In this document: positions 50,894 to 61,458 of the stretch, piece after piece
Layout: each line of letters begins with the position of its first letter
How positions within the stretch are numbered: the first letter of the stretch is position 1
From: Rubrivivax albus
Lineage (GTDB): Bacteria > Pseudomonadota > Gammaproteobacteria > Burkholderiales > Burkholderiaceae_C
NCBI RefSeq assembly: GCF_004016515.1
Contig: NZ_SACT01000009.1
Location: 186,001 to 250,000, forward strand
Direction: 5' to 3'
Length of the DNA: 64,000 bases
Translations under genes and position numbers: made by a program
Notes under the pieces: model-generated
Databases searched by the model: none
The model's input: only the letters and a program-made list of their open reading frames with translations
What the model was told of the DNA's origin: nothing

Positions 50894-51661
50894 ATGCCCC
50901 AACTGCCCATCGTCCTCGTGCCCGCCTGCAACCGCATGCTCGGCGAGCACCCCTTCCACATCGCGGGCCGCAAGTACGTCGACGCCGTGCGCCTGGCGGG
51001 CGCGCTGCCCCTGGTCGTGCCGCGCGCCGAGCCTGCCGAGGTCGAGACGCTGCTGCAGATCGCCGACGGCGTGCTGCTGACGGGCTCGCCGTCCAACGTG
51101 CACCCGCGCCACTTCGACGAGGACGTGCGCGACCCGTCACTGCCGCTGGACCCGGTGCGAGACGACTGGACGCTGCCGCTGATCCCGCAACTGCTGGCGC
51201 GCGGCATCCCGCTGCTGGCCATCTGCCGCGGCACGCAGGAGGTCAACGTGGCGCTGGGCGGTACGCTGCACCAGGCGGTGCACGAGGTCGGGCCCTATGC
51301 CGACCATCGCGCCGACGATGCCGAGCCCGCAGCCGTGCAGTACGGTCCGGCGCACGTGTTGCACGTGGTGCCCGGGGGGGTTCTGCACGACATCGTCGGC
51401 CGTGATCGCTTCGAGGTGAACTCGGTCCATGGCCAGGCCGTGGCATCGCTGGCACCGGGCCTGCGTGCCGAAGCTCATGCGCCGGACGGCCTCGTCGAGG
51501 CCTTCACACAGCCTGCTGCGCCCGGCTTCAACCTCTGCGTCCAGTGGCACCCGGAATGGCGAGCAGCCGACAACCCGGTGTCGGTGCAGATCTTCGAGGC
51601 CTTCGGGCGCGCCGTACGCGCCTACCGCGACCGGGTGCGTGGTCCCTTGCCTGGGGCATGA
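50894..51661 (+). CDS. puuD: Gamma-glutamyl-GABA hydrolase (class I glutamine amidotransferase fold)
   Basis: A 255-residue peptidase C26 family enzyme that releases GABA from gamma-glutamyl-GABA. Nucleophile Cys in LLAICRGTQEVNVALGGTLH and the His/Glu pair in CVQWHPEW. The stop (TGA 51659-51661) overlaps a possible upstream ATG of puuA. Typical PuuD length. Confidence 0.93.
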   Translation: MPQLPIVLVPACNRMLGEHPFHIAGRKYVDAVRLAGALPLVVPRAEPAEVETLLQIADGVLLTGSPSNVHPRHFDEDVRDPSLPLDPVRDDWTLPLIPQLLARGIPLLAICRGTQEVNVALGGTLHQAVHEVGPYADHRADDAEPAAVQYGPAHVLHVVPGGVLHDIVGRDRFEVNSVHGQAVASLAPGLRAEAHAPDGLVEAFTQPAAPGFNLCVQWHPEWRAADNPVSVQIFEAFGRAVRAYRDRVRGPLPGA

Positions 51662-51708
51662 CCAGAGCCGCCGAACCACGAACCGAACACAGCCGCCACA
51701 GGTACCTC

Positions 51709-53076
51709 ATGATCGACCGCGAACCCCACAACTTCAACCAGCTCGAGCAATGGCTCGACCAGAACCGAGTCACCGAGATCGAGTGCCTCGTGCCCGACCT
51801 CACCGGCGTCGCACGGGGCAAGATCCTGCCGCGCCAGAAGTTCACCGAGGACCGCGGCATGCGCTTGCCCGAGGGCGTGGTGGCCATGGGCGTGACAGGC
51901 GAGTTCCCGACCGAGGGGCCTTACTTCGATGTCATCGACTCCACCGACCGCGACATGCACCTGCGCCCCGACCCGGGCACCGCACGCATCGTGCCCTGGG
52001 CCAGCGACCCCACGGCGCAGGTGATCCACGACTGCTACGACCGTGAAGGGCAGCTGATCCCGTTCGCACCCCGCTCGGTCCTGCGTCGCGTCTGCGAGCG
52101 ATTCGACGCCGCGGGCTGGAGCCCAGTCGTGGCGCCGGAGCTGGAGTTCTATCTCGTGGCCCGGAACACCGACCCCGACGTGCCATTGAAGCCGCCCATC
52201 GGCCGCAGTGGACGCAGCGAGACCAGCCGCCAGGCCTATTCCATCGATGCCGTGAACGAGTTCGACCCGCTGTTCGAGGACGTCTACGCCTACTGCGACC
52301 AGATGGAGCTCAACGTGGACACACTGATCCACGAGATCGGCGCCGGCCAGATGGAGATCAACTTCTTCCATGCGCACCCGCTGGGTCTGGCCGATGAGGT
52401 CTTCATGTTCAAGCGCACGGTGCGCGAGGCCGCGCTGCGCCACGACATGTTCGCCACCTTCATGGCCAAGCCCATCGCCGGCGAGCCCGGCAGCGCCATG
52501 CACGTGCACCAGAGCGTGGTCGACAAGGTCAGCGGCCGAAACATCTTCAGCAACGAGGACGGATCGCCCAGCCGGGAGTTCTTCTGGTACATCGGGGGCC
52601 TGCAGCGCTACGTGCCCGCGGCCATGGCGTTGTTCGCACCCTATGTCAACAGCTATCGCCGCCTGGCCCGCCGCGCCGCCGCACCCATCAACATCCAGTG
52701 GGGCACCGACAACCGCACCGTGGGCTTCCGCAGCCCGGTGGCCGCACCCGCCGCGCGGCGCATCGAGAACCGCGTGATCGGCGCCGACGCCAACCCCTAT
52801 GTGGCGTTGGCGGCCACGCTGGCCTGCGGCTGGCTCGGCATCCAGAACCGCATCGAGCCCAAGCCGGAATTCCGCGGCGACGCCTACCTGGGCGACTTCG
52901 CGCTCCCTCGCAGCCTGGGGGAGGCCCTGGCCCTTCTGCGTGACGAGGCCGACCTGGCCGAGGCCCTGGGCCGAGAGTTCGTCACCGTCTACACCGAGAT
53001 TAAGGAAACGGAGGTCGAAGAATTCATGAAGGTGATTTCGCCGTGGGAACGCGAACACCTGCTGCTGCACGTTTGA
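51709..53076 (+). CDS. puuA: Gamma-glutamylputrescine synthetase (glutamine synthetase-like)
   Basis: A 455-residue glutamine-synthetase-fold ligase that joins glutamate to putrescine with ATP. Markers: DLTGVARGKILPR, VVAPELEFYLVAR, GAGQMEINFFHAHPLGLADE, GSAMHVHQSV and the C-terminal ATP site segment RRAAAPINIQWGTDNRTVGF then RSP. ATG 51709 gives the usual N-terminus; ATG 51658, which overlaps the puuD stop (ATGA), would add 17 residues and cannot be excluded. Confidence 0.92.
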   Translation: MIDREPHNFNQLEQWLDQNRVTEIECLVPDLTGVARGKILPRQKFTEDRGMRLPEGVVAMGVTGEFPTEGPYFDVIDSTDRDMHLRPDPGTARIVPWASDPTAQVIHDCYDREGQLIPFAPRSVLRRVCERFDAAGWSPVVAPELEFYLVARNTDPDVPLKPPIGRSGRSETSRQAYSIDAVNEFDPLFEDVYAYCDQMELNVDTLIHEIGAGQMEINFFHAHPLGLADEVFMFKRTVREAALRHDMFATFMAKPIAGEPGSAMHVHQSVVDKVSGRNIFSNEDGSPSREFFWYIGGLQRYVPAAMALFAPYVNSYRRLARRAAAPINIQWGTDNRTVGFRSPVAAPAARRIENRVIGADANPYVALAATLACGWLGIQNRIEPKPEFRGDAYLGDFALPRSLGEALALLRDEADLAEALGREFVTVYTEIKETEVEEFMKVISPWEREHLLLHV

Positions 53077-53086
53077 GCTGGACACG

Positions 53087-54469
53087 ATGACGACCTCCCG
53101 CAGCACGGCGGAGTGGCAGGCGCTTGACGCCGCTCACTTCCTGCACCCGTTCACCGACTTCCAGTCGCTGGCCGCACGCGGCAGCCGCGTGATCACCAAG
53201 GCAGACGGCATCTGGCTGACCGACAGCGACGGGCAGCGCATCCTGGACGCGATGTCGGGCCTGTGGTGCGTCAACGTCGGCTATGGGCAGCAGGCCCTGG
53301 TTGACGCGGCCACGCAGCAGCTGCGCGAACTGCCGTTCTACAACGCCTTCTTCCAGACCGCCACGCCGCCGGCCATCGAACTGGCCGCGCTGCTGGCCGA
53401 GGTGACGCCGCCGCAGTTCAGGCACGTGTTCTTCGCCGGCAGCGGCAGCGAAGGCAACGACACGGTGGTGCGCATGGTGCGCCGCTACTGGGACCTGATG
53501 GGCCAGCCGCAACGCCAGGTCATCATCAGTCGCGTCAACGCCTACCACGGCAGCACCATGGCCGGCGCCTCGCTGGGCGGCATGAGCGGCATGCACGCCC
53601 AGGGTGGGTTGCCGATTCCCGGCATCGTGCACATCCAGCAACCGTACTGGCATGAGCATGGCCGACACCTGTCGAAGGACGAGTTCGGGTTCGTCGCCGC
53701 ACGCTGGCTGGAAGACAAGATCCTGGAGGTCGGCCCCGACAAGGTGGCCGCCTTCATCGGCGAGCCGGTGCAGGGTGCCGGCGGCGTCATCGTGCCTCCG
53801 GCCACCTACTGGCCCGAGATCCAGCGCATCTGCGACCGCCACGGCATCCTGCTCGTGAGCGACGAGGTCATCACCGGCTTCGGCCGCACCGGCCACTGGT
53901 TCGGCTGCGAGACCCAGGGCTTTCGACCTGACCTGATGACCTTCGCCAAGGGCGTGACCAGCGGCTACCTGCCGCTGGGCGGCGTGATGGTGGGCGAACG
54001 CGTGGCCCGGGTGCTGATCGAGCACGGCGGTGAGTTCAACCACGGCTACACCTACTCCGGCCACCCGGTGGCCTGCGCAGTGGCCCTGGCCAACATCCGG
54101 CTGATCCAGTCGCTGGGTCTGGTGGAGCACGTGCGAGACGACGTCGGCCCGTATCTTGCTGAACGCTTCGAAGCGCTGCGCGGGCACCCGCTCGTGGGCG
54201 ACGTCGACACCTGCGGAATGATGGCCGCCCTGCTGCTCGTGAAGGACAAGACCGATGGCACGCCGTTCACGCCCGACCTGGGCTTGGGCATGGTCTGCCG
54301 CGGCCACTGCTTCCGCGAAGGCCTGATCATGCGCGCCGTGGGCGACCGCATGATCGTGGCGCCGCCGCTGGTGATGACGCGCGCCGACGTCGACCACATG
54401 ATGGACCTGATCCACCGCTGCCTCGATCTCACGCTGGCCGATGCCCGGGCACACGGCTGGCTCGCTTAG
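53087..54469 (+). CDS. spuC: Putrescine/polyamine--pyruvate aminotransferase
   Basis: A 460-residue class-III aminotransferase. SpuC-like N-terminus (LDAAHFLHPFTDFQSLAARG), FFAGSGSEGNDTVVRMVRRY, LLVSDEVITGFGRTGHWFG and the PLP lysine in MTFAKGVTSGYLPLGG. It transaminates putrescine directly to 4-aminobutanal, a route parallel to the gamma-glutamyl route. Only 10 bp after puuA, so in one operon with it and the transporter genes. Confidence 0.92.
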   Translation: MTTSRSTAEWQALDAAHFLHPFTDFQSLAARGSRVITKADGIWLTDSDGQRILDAMSGLWCVNVGYGQQALVDAATQQLRELPFYNAFFQTATPPAIELAALLAEVTPPQFRHVFFAGSGSEGNDTVVRMVRRYWDLMGQPQRQVIISRVNAYHGSTMAGASLGGMSGMHAQGGLPIPGIVHIQQPYWHEHGRHLSKDEFGFVAARWLEDKILEVGPDKVAAFIGEPVQGAGGVIVPPATYWPEIQRICDRHGILLVSDEVITGFGRTGHWFGCETQGFRPDLMTFAKGVTSGYLPLGGVMVGERVARVLIEHGGEFNHGYTYSGHPVACAVALANIRLIQSLGLVEHVRDDVGPYLAERFEALRGHPLVGDVDTCGMMAALLLVKDKTDGTPFTPDLGLGMVCRGHCFREGLIMRAVGDRMIVAPPLVMTRADVDHMMDLIHRCLDLTLADARAHGWLA

Positions 54470-54528
54470 ACTCCCGCCCCAACATCGGCAACCGCCCCGA
54501 CCTGTCCTTCCCCCTGGAGGTTCCCACC

Positions 54529-55641
54529 ATGTCGCTGAAGCCCCTTCTCGCCCTCGGTGCCATCGCGTCCGCGCTGACCCTGGTGTCCGCGCCGGCCGTC
54601 GCCCAGGAGGAGGAAAAGGTCCTCAACATCTACAACTGGTCGGACTACATCGCCGAAGACACGATCGCCAATTTCGAGAAGGAAACCGGCATCAAGGTCC
54701 GCTACGACAACTTCGACAACAACGAGATCGTTCACGCCAAACTCGTGGCCGGAAAGACCGGCTACGACCTGATCGTGCCTTCGTCGAACTGGGCCAAGCT
54801 GCAGATCGACGGCGGCCTGCTGCGCAAGCTGGACAAGGACAAGATCCCCAACCTGAAGAACCTGGATCCGGCGCTGCAGGCCCAGCTGGCCAAGATGGAC
54901 CCGGGCAACCAGTACATGGTGAACTGGCTGTGGGGCTACACCACGGTGGGCATCAACGTCGACAAGGTCAAGGCTGCACTGGGCAGCACGCCGATGCCGG
55001 CCAACGCCTGGGACCTGGTCTTCAACCCGGAGTACGTCAGCAAGCTGCGCAGCTGCGGCGTGTCGTTCCTCGATTCCGCCACCGAGATCCTGCCCGCGGC
55101 ACTGCACTACATCGGCAAGCCGGCCTACAGCAAGACGGCGTCGGACTACGCTGCGGCCGCTCAGATGCTCAAGAAGGTGCGGCCCTACGTCACGCTGTTC
55201 AGCTCGTCGGGCTACATCAACGACATGGCCGGCGGCTCGATCTGCGTGGCCATCGGCTGGTCGGGAGACATCAGCCAGGCCCGCCAGCGCGCCATCGACG
55301 GCAAGACCGGCCAGAACATCGAGACGCTGATTCCGTCCACCGGCGGCATCCTGTTCTTCGACGTGATGGTGATCCCGGCCGATGCGCCGCGCCCCGGCAA
55401 CGCGCAGAAGTTCATCGACTACATCCTGCGACCCGAGGTGCACGCCGGCCTGACCAACAAGGTGCTCTACGCCAACCCGAACCCGGCGTCCAAGAAGTTC
55501 GTGCGCGCCGATGTGGCCAACAACCCCAGCGTGTTCCTGTCGCCGGCCGACCTGGGCAAGATGGTGGCGCCCGATGCCATCAACAACGACCTGCGGCGTC
55601 TGATGACGCGCACCTTCACGTCCTTCAAGACCGGCCTCTGA
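54529..55641 (+). CDS. potF: Putrescine/spermidine ABC transporter periplasmic binding protein
   Basis: A 370-residue periplasmic binding protein; signal peptide to about residue 25 (SAPAVA). PotF/PotD hallmarks: LNIYNWSDYIAEDTIANFEK, GYDLIVPSSNWAK, YTTVGINVD, SGYINDMAGGSICVAIGWSG. It captures putrescine for the PotGHI permease encoded next. GGAGG precedes the ATG. Confidence 0.95.
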   Translation: MSLKPLLALGAIASALTLVSAPAVAQEEEKVLNIYNWSDYIAEDTIANFEKETGIKVRYDNFDNNEIVHAKLVAGKTGYDLIVPSSNWAKLQIDGGLLRKLDKDKIPNLKNLDPALQAQLAKMDPGNQYMVNWLWGYTTVGINVDKVKAALGSTPMPANAWDLVFNPEYVSKLRSCGVSFLDSATEILPAALHYIGKPAYSKTASDYAAAAQMLKKVRPYVTLFSSSGYINDMAGGSICVAIGWSGDISQARQRAIDGKTGQNIETLIPSTGGILFFDVMVIPADAPRPGNAQKFIDYILRPEVHAGLTNKVLYANPNPASKKFVRADVANNPSVFLSPADLGKMVAPDAINNDLRRLMTRTFTSFKTGL

Positions 55642-55658
55642 CCGGGAGCCCGCCCGCG

Positions 55659-56762
<1,104 letters not shown>

Positions 56763-56775
56763 CGGCCTGACGCCC

Positions 56776-57696
56776 ATGGAGCGCCTCAAGTCGATCTTCA
56801 GCAGCCGCGCGCCGGTGATCGGCGTGCCGTACGCGTTCCTGCTCGTCTTCTTCCTGCTGCCCTTCCTGGTGGTGATGAAGATCAGCGTGTCCGAGATGGA
56901 GGTCGTGACCTTCAAGGACCTGCTGACCTGGGAAGAAGGCGTGTTGCAGCTGACGCTGAAGTTCGGCAACTACCTCTACATCCTCGAGGATCCGCTCTAC
57001 GTCAGCACCTACCTGTCCAGCGTCAAGTACGCGGCCGCCACCACGGCGCTTTGCCTGCTCATCGGCTACCCGTTCGCGTACTTCATGGCACGGGCCAAGC
57101 CGACCCTGCAGCCCGCGCTGCTGATGCTGGTGATGCTGCCGTTCTGGACGAGCTTCCTGCTGCGCGTCTACGCCTGGAAGGGCCTGCTGTCGGAGAACGG
57201 CTGGGTTCACGACGCGCTGGTAGGCACCGGCGTGGACCAGCTGCTGTTCGCGCTCGGCCTGATCCCGGCACCGGGCAAGCTGATGAACACGCCGTTCTCG
57301 CTGGTGCTGGGCATGGCCTACACCTACCTGCCGTTCATGATCCTGCCGCTGTACGGCAACCTGGCCAAGCTGGACCTGCGGCTGCTCGAAGCCGCGGCCG
57401 ACCTCGGTGCCAGCCCGTGGACGGCGTTCTGGAAGGTGACGGTGCCGCTGTCGCGCGCCGGCATCATCGCCGGCTCGATGCTGGTGTTCATCCCCTGCGT
57501 CGGCGAGTACGTGATCCCGGAACTGCTGGGCGGGCCGGAGACGCTGATGATCGGCCGCGTGATGTGGGACGAGTTCTTCGCCAACAACGACTGGCCGATG
57601 GCGTCCAGCGTCGCCGTGGTGATGATCCTGCTCATCATCGTGCCGCTGGCGCTGTTCAACAAGTACCAGGCGGAAAGCCAGGAGTCGCAGCGATGA
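56776..57696 (+). CDS. potH: Polyamine ABC transporter permease PotH
   Basis: A 306-residue membrane permease with six helices; the importer EAA loop is seen as LLEAAADLGASPWTAFWKVT followed by VPLSRAGIIAG. PotH/PotB-type N-terminus (VPYAFLLVFFLLPFLVVMKI). It overlaps potI by four bases (ATGA). Confidence 0.95.
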   Translation: MERLKSIFSSRAPVIGVPYAFLLVFFLLPFLVVMKISVSEMEVVTFKDLLTWEEGVLQLTLKFGNYLYILEDPLYVSTYLSSVKYAAATTALCLLIGYPFAYFMARAKPTLQPALLMLVMLPFWTSFLLRVYAWKGLLSENGWVHDALVGTGVDQLLFALGLIPAPGKLMNTPFSLVLGMAYTYLPFMILPLYGNLAKLDLRLLEAAADLGASPWTAFWKVTVPLSRAGIIAGSMLVFIPCVGEYVIPELLGGPETLMIGRVMWDEFFANNDWPMASSVAVVMILLIIVPLALFNKYQAESQESQR

Positions 57697-58532
57697 GGAC
57701 CGCGGACATCAACCGCTGGTTCGCGCGCGGCTGGCTGGCCGCGGGCTTCGTGTTCCTGTACCTGCCCATCGTGGCGCTGGTGGTCTTTTCGTTCAACGAC
57801 TCGCCGGTGCCCAATGCCTGGCGCGGCTTCACGCTCAAGTGGTACCGCGATCTCGCCACCGACGGCGAGATCATCGCCGGCCTGTGGCTGAGCCTGAAGA
57901 TCGCCTTCTTCACCGCCTGCGGCGCGGTGGTGCTGGGCACGCTGGCCGCGTTCTCGCTCGTCAAGTACAAGCGCTTCTTCGGTCGCACGGTGTTCTCCGG
58001 CATGGTCAACGCGCCGCTGGTGATGCCCGAAGTGGTGGTGGGCCTGTCGCTGCTGCTGATGCTGGTGAGCGTGCAGCGCGCAGTCGGCTGGCCCGACCGC
58101 GGCATGATGACGATCTGGTTCGGCCACCTGCTGCTGGGCGTGGCCTACGCCACCGTGGTCATCCAGGCGAGGTTGCGCGATCTGAATCCGCAGCTGGAGG
58201 AAGCCGCGATGGATCTCGGCGCGAAGCCGCCGCAGGTCTTCTGGCTGGTCACCCTGCCGATGATCGCGCAGGCACTGGCCTCGGCATGGCTGCTGACCTT
58301 CACGATCTCGCTGGACGATGTCGTCATCTCCGCCTTCCTGTCCGGGCCGGGCGCGACGACGATGCCGCTGGTGATCTTTTCGCGCGCACGCCTGGGGCTG
58401 GACCCCAGCGTCAATGCCGTGGCCACGATCATCGTGGCCGTCGTGGCCGTCGGCGTGGTGCTGGCGAGCTGGTTGATCGCACGTGCCGAGCGTCGGCGCG
58501 CGCAGGAGATGGCGGCTGCCACGCGCGGCTGA
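57693..58532 (+). CDS. potI: Polyamine ABC transporter permease PotI
   Basis: A 279-residue second permease subunit. EAA loop LEEAAMDLGAKPPQVFWLVT and segments LPIVALVVFSFNDSPVPNAW and TISLDDVVISAFLSGPGATT are typical PotI/PotC. The start overlaps the potH stop. Confidence 0.95.
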   Translation: MRTADINRWFARGWLAAGFVFLYLPIVALVVFSFNDSPVPNAWRGFTLKWYRDLATDGEIIAGLWLSLKIAFFTACGAVVLGTLAAFSLVKYKRFFGRTVFSGMVNAPLVMPEVVVGLSLLLMLVSVQRAVGWPDRGMMTIWFGHLLLGVAYATVVIQARLRDLNPQLEEAAMDLGAKPPQVFWLVTLPMIAQALASAWLLTFTISLDDVVISAFLSGPGATTMPLVIFSRARLGLDPSVNAVATIIVAVVAVGVVLASWLIARAERRRAQEMAAATRG

Positions 58533-58561
58533 ACCCAAGGATTCTTCGAGGAGAGCGACTG

Positions 58562-59938
58562 ATGAACACCGTTCGTCCCACCCTGATGGCGCTGGCCCTG
58601 GCCGCCGCCTTCCCGGCGCTGGCGCAGACCAGCAACGACCAGATCCTGCAGGAGCTGCGCGCCCTGCGCGAGCGGGTCAACCAGCTGGAAGCCCAGCTGA
58701 AGGCGGCACAGGAGAAGCCCAAGGAAGCCCAGTGGGGCATGACGCCCGAGCAGGTGCAGGAATTCAACCGCATCGCCATCAAGACCGAGTCGCTGCAGGA
58801 CAGCTTCACCGACCAGGGATTCAAGGGCCTGGTGATCAACGGGATGATGGACCCCACGTTCATCTGGACGAACACGCGCGGAGGCAGCTTCGCCTTCCTG
58901 AACGCCTTCGGCGGCAGCGGCAGCGACTTCTCCTACCCCGACGACGGCTTCGGCTACGACAACTCCTACTTCGGCCAGGTGCGGCTCGACTTCCAGAAGG
59001 AGACCGAGGACGGCACCAAGTGGCGGCTGACCCTGGCGCCGCAGAAGAACGCCAGCTCCGGCTACAACATCGGCTCCATCGTGCACGAGGCCAGCGTCTC
59101 GATGGAACTCACCGACAACCAGACGCGCCTTTGGGTGGGCCAGATCCCCGACTGGTCGGGCTACGAATACGCCTGGAGCGACCAGCAGCCGCTGATCACG
59201 CACAACCTGCTGTTCGACTTCACGCTGCCGAGCTTCTACACCGGCGCGGCCATCGACATCACGCGCGGGAAGTGGTGGACGCGGGTGTTCCTGGGCAACA
59301 TGAACGCCAGCCGCTACGACCGCGACAACAAGGCCGAGGTGCTGGCCTACCGCGTCGACTATTCCAAGGGCGAATTCGACGGCTGGGGCTTTGCCGGCGT
59401 GCACGGCAAGAGCTTCGGCGCCGGCATCCACGCACTGGAGGTCGACGGCTACTACATCCGCGGCGACTGGACACTGCAGGGCCAGCTGGCATGGGGCCGC
59501 ATTGAGGACGGTGCCGCGAACGGGGACGCCGAATGGACGGGTCTGTCCGGCCTGGCCGCCTACAACTTCACGCCTCGCCTGAAGGGCATCGTGCGCGCCG
59601 ACTATGTCAAGAACGACAAGAACGGTGGCGGCATCTTCGGCTCGGTACCGGCCTGTGCCGACGACGACTGCAACCTGCTGGTCGCCGATGGCCGCAACGG
59701 CTTCGGCCCGGAGATGGTGTTCGACAGCGGCACCGGCACTTGGGGCGCCGACCCATCGGGCAAGGGCAACAATCGCTACGCGCTGTCGCTGGGCCTGTCC
59801 TACCTCTACGGCCTGAACACCACGTTCAAGGTCGAGTACCGCCTCGATGGCGCCAGCGGCAACGCCTTCATCGGTGCCCAGGGCAACTACCGCAAGACCA
59901 ACCACCTGCTCGGCACCTCGGTAGTCGTGACGTTCTGA
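58562..59938 (+). CDS. DUF3138-type outer-membrane protein
   Basis: A 458-residue exported protein: signal peptide (to ALAQ, about residue 22), a short coiled coil (ILQELRALRERVNQLEAQLK, about residues 28-50), then a beta-rich body ending in Phe (GTSVVVTF), the layout of a porin-like barrel with a periplasmic coiled coil. It resembles the DUF3138 family of Burkholderiales. GAGGAGAGCGACT precedes the ATG. Its place between potI and puuC suggests an outer-membrane channel for polyamines or related amines; this is inference from context. Confidence 0.75.
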   Translation: MNTVRPTLMALALAAAFPALAQTSNDQILQELRALRERVNQLEAQLKAAQEKPKEAQWGMTPEQVQEFNRIAIKTESLQDSFTDQGFKGLVINGMMDPTFIWTNTRGGSFAFLNAFGGSGSDFSYPDDGFGYDNSYFGQVRLDFQKETEDGTKWRLTLAPQKNASSGYNIGSIVHEASVSMELTDNQTRLWVGQIPDWSGYEYAWSDQQPLITHNLLFDFTLPSFYTGAAIDITRGKWWTRVFLGNMNASRYDRDNKAEVLAYRVDYSKGEFDGWGFAGVHGKSFGAGIHALEVDGYYIRGDWTLQGQLAWGRIEDGAANGDAEWTGLSGLAAYNFTPRLKGIVRADYVKNDKNGGGIFGSVPACADDDCNLLVADGRNGFGPEMVFDSGTGTWGADPSGKGNNRYALSLGLSYLYGLNTTFKVEYRLDGASGNAFIGAQGNYRKTNHLLGTSVVVTF

Positions 59939-59955
59939 CCTGAAGGAGTCGGGCG

Positions 59956-61458
59956 ATGGGCGCCAACGAACGCATCGACTGGACCGCCCGCGCGTCCGGC
60001 CTCGCACCCGACGGGCGCGCCGTGATCGATGGCCGCCGCATCGACGCCGCAGACGGGCAGGTCTTCGACAAGCACTCGCCCATCGACGGCCGGCGGCTCG
60101 GCGCCGTGGCCCGCGGCCAGGCGGCGGACATCGATGCAGCCGTCCGCAGCGCGCGCGCCGCCTTCGACGACGGCCGCTGGTCGAGCAAGGCACCAGCGGC
60201 ACGCAAGAAGATCCTGCAGCGCTTTGCCGAGAAGATCCTCGCGGCGAAGGACGAACTCGCGCTGCTGGAGACGCTGGACATGGGCAAGCCCATCCAGTAC
60301 GCGCTGAGCGTGGACGTGCCGGCCGCGGCGCGCACCATCGGCTGGTACGCCGAGGCCATCGACAAGGTCTACGACGAGATCGCGCCCACCGCGGCGAACG
60401 CCCTGGCGCTGATCACGCGCGAGCCCATGGGCGTCGTGGGTGTCATCGTGCCCTGGAACTACCCGATGATCATGGCCGCCTGGAAGCTCGGCCCGGCCCT
60501 GGCCACGGGCAACTCCGTGGTGCTGAAACCCAGCGAGAAGAGCCCCTACACGGCTCTGCGGCTGGCCGAGTTGGCGGTGGAGGCCGGCATCCCGCCGGGT
60601 GTCTTCAACGTCGTGCCGGGCTACGGCCATGAAGCCGGCGAAGCGTTGGCGCTGCACATGGAGGTCGACGCCATCGGCTTCACCGGCAGCACCCGCACCG
60701 GCCGCCGCATGCTGGAGTACGCAGGGCGCAGCAACCTCAAGCGGGTCTACAACGAGCTCGGTGGCAAATCGGCCTTCCTCGTCTTCCCGGACTTCGCCGA
60801 CGTCGAACGCGCCGCGAAGACCGTGGCCGGCAGCATCTTCTTCAACCAGGGCGAGAGCTGCAATGCACCGTCACGCGTGCTGGTGCACGCGAGCATCGCC
60901 GATCAGTTCGTCGACGTCGTCCGGGCCGAGGTGCCGCAGTACCAGCCGGCCGACCCGCTGGATCCAGCCACGGTGATGGGCGCGCTGGTGGACGGCACCC
61001 AGCTCAAGACCGTGCTCGGCTACATCGAGGCCGGCCAGTCCGAGGGCGCGCGGCTGGTGGCCGGCGGGCGCCAGGCGCGTGCCGAGACCGGTGGCTGCTA
61101 CGTCGAACCCACGGTGTTCGACGGTGTGCTCAACGGCATGACCATCGCCCGCGAGGAGATATTCGGGCCGGTGCTGTCGATCATCCGCTTCGAGACCGAG
61201 GCCGAAGCCATCGCGCTGGCGAACGCCAACGCCTACGGCCTGCAGGCCAGCGTCTGGAGCGACAACGTCAACCGGGCCCACCGCGTGGCGCGGGCACTGC
61301 GCGCCGGCACCGTGCACGTGAACCAGTACGACGAGGACGACATCACCGTGCCCTTCGGCGGCTACAAGCAAAGCGGCAACGGGCGTGACAAGAGCCTGCA
61401 CGCGCTGGACAAGTACACCGAGCTGAAGACCACCTGGCTGCGCATCGACCCGGCGTGA
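59956..61458 (+). CDS. puuC: Gamma-glutamyl-gamma-aminobutyraldehyde / aminoaldehyde dehydrogenase
   Basis: A 500-residue NAD(P)-dependent aldehyde dehydrogenase. Catalytic Cys302 in FFNQGESCNAPSRV, general-base Glu in YNELGGKSAFLVF, cofactor segments VPWNYPMIMAAWKLGPALAT and GFTGSTRTGRRML. It oxidises the aldehyde from PuuB, and probably also 4-aminobutanal from SpuC, closing both putrescine routes. The stop overlaps the next gene's GTG (GTGA). Confidence 0.92.
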   Translation: MGANERIDWTARASGLAPDGRAVIDGRRIDAADGQVFDKHSPIDGRRLGAVARGQAADIDAAVRSARAAFDDGRWSSKAPAARKKILQRFAEKILAAKDELALLETLDMGKPIQYALSVDVPAAARTIGWYAEAIDKVYDEIAPTAANALALITREPMGVVGVIVPWNYPMIMAAWKLGPALATGNSVVLKPSEKSPYTALRLAELAVEAGIPPGVFNVVPGYGHEAGEALALHMEVDAIGFTGSTRTGRRMLEYAGRSNLKRVYNELGGKSAFLVFPDFADVERAAKTVAGSIFFNQGESCNAPSRVLVHASIADQFVDVVRAEVPQYQPADPLDPATVMGALVDGTQLKTVLGYIEAGQSEGARLVAGGRQARAETGGCYVEPTVFDGVLNGMTIAREEIFGPVLSIIRFETEAEAIALANANAYGLQASVWSDNVNRAHRVARALRAGTVHVNQYDEDDITVPFGGYKQSGNGRDKSLHALDKYTELKTTWLRIDPA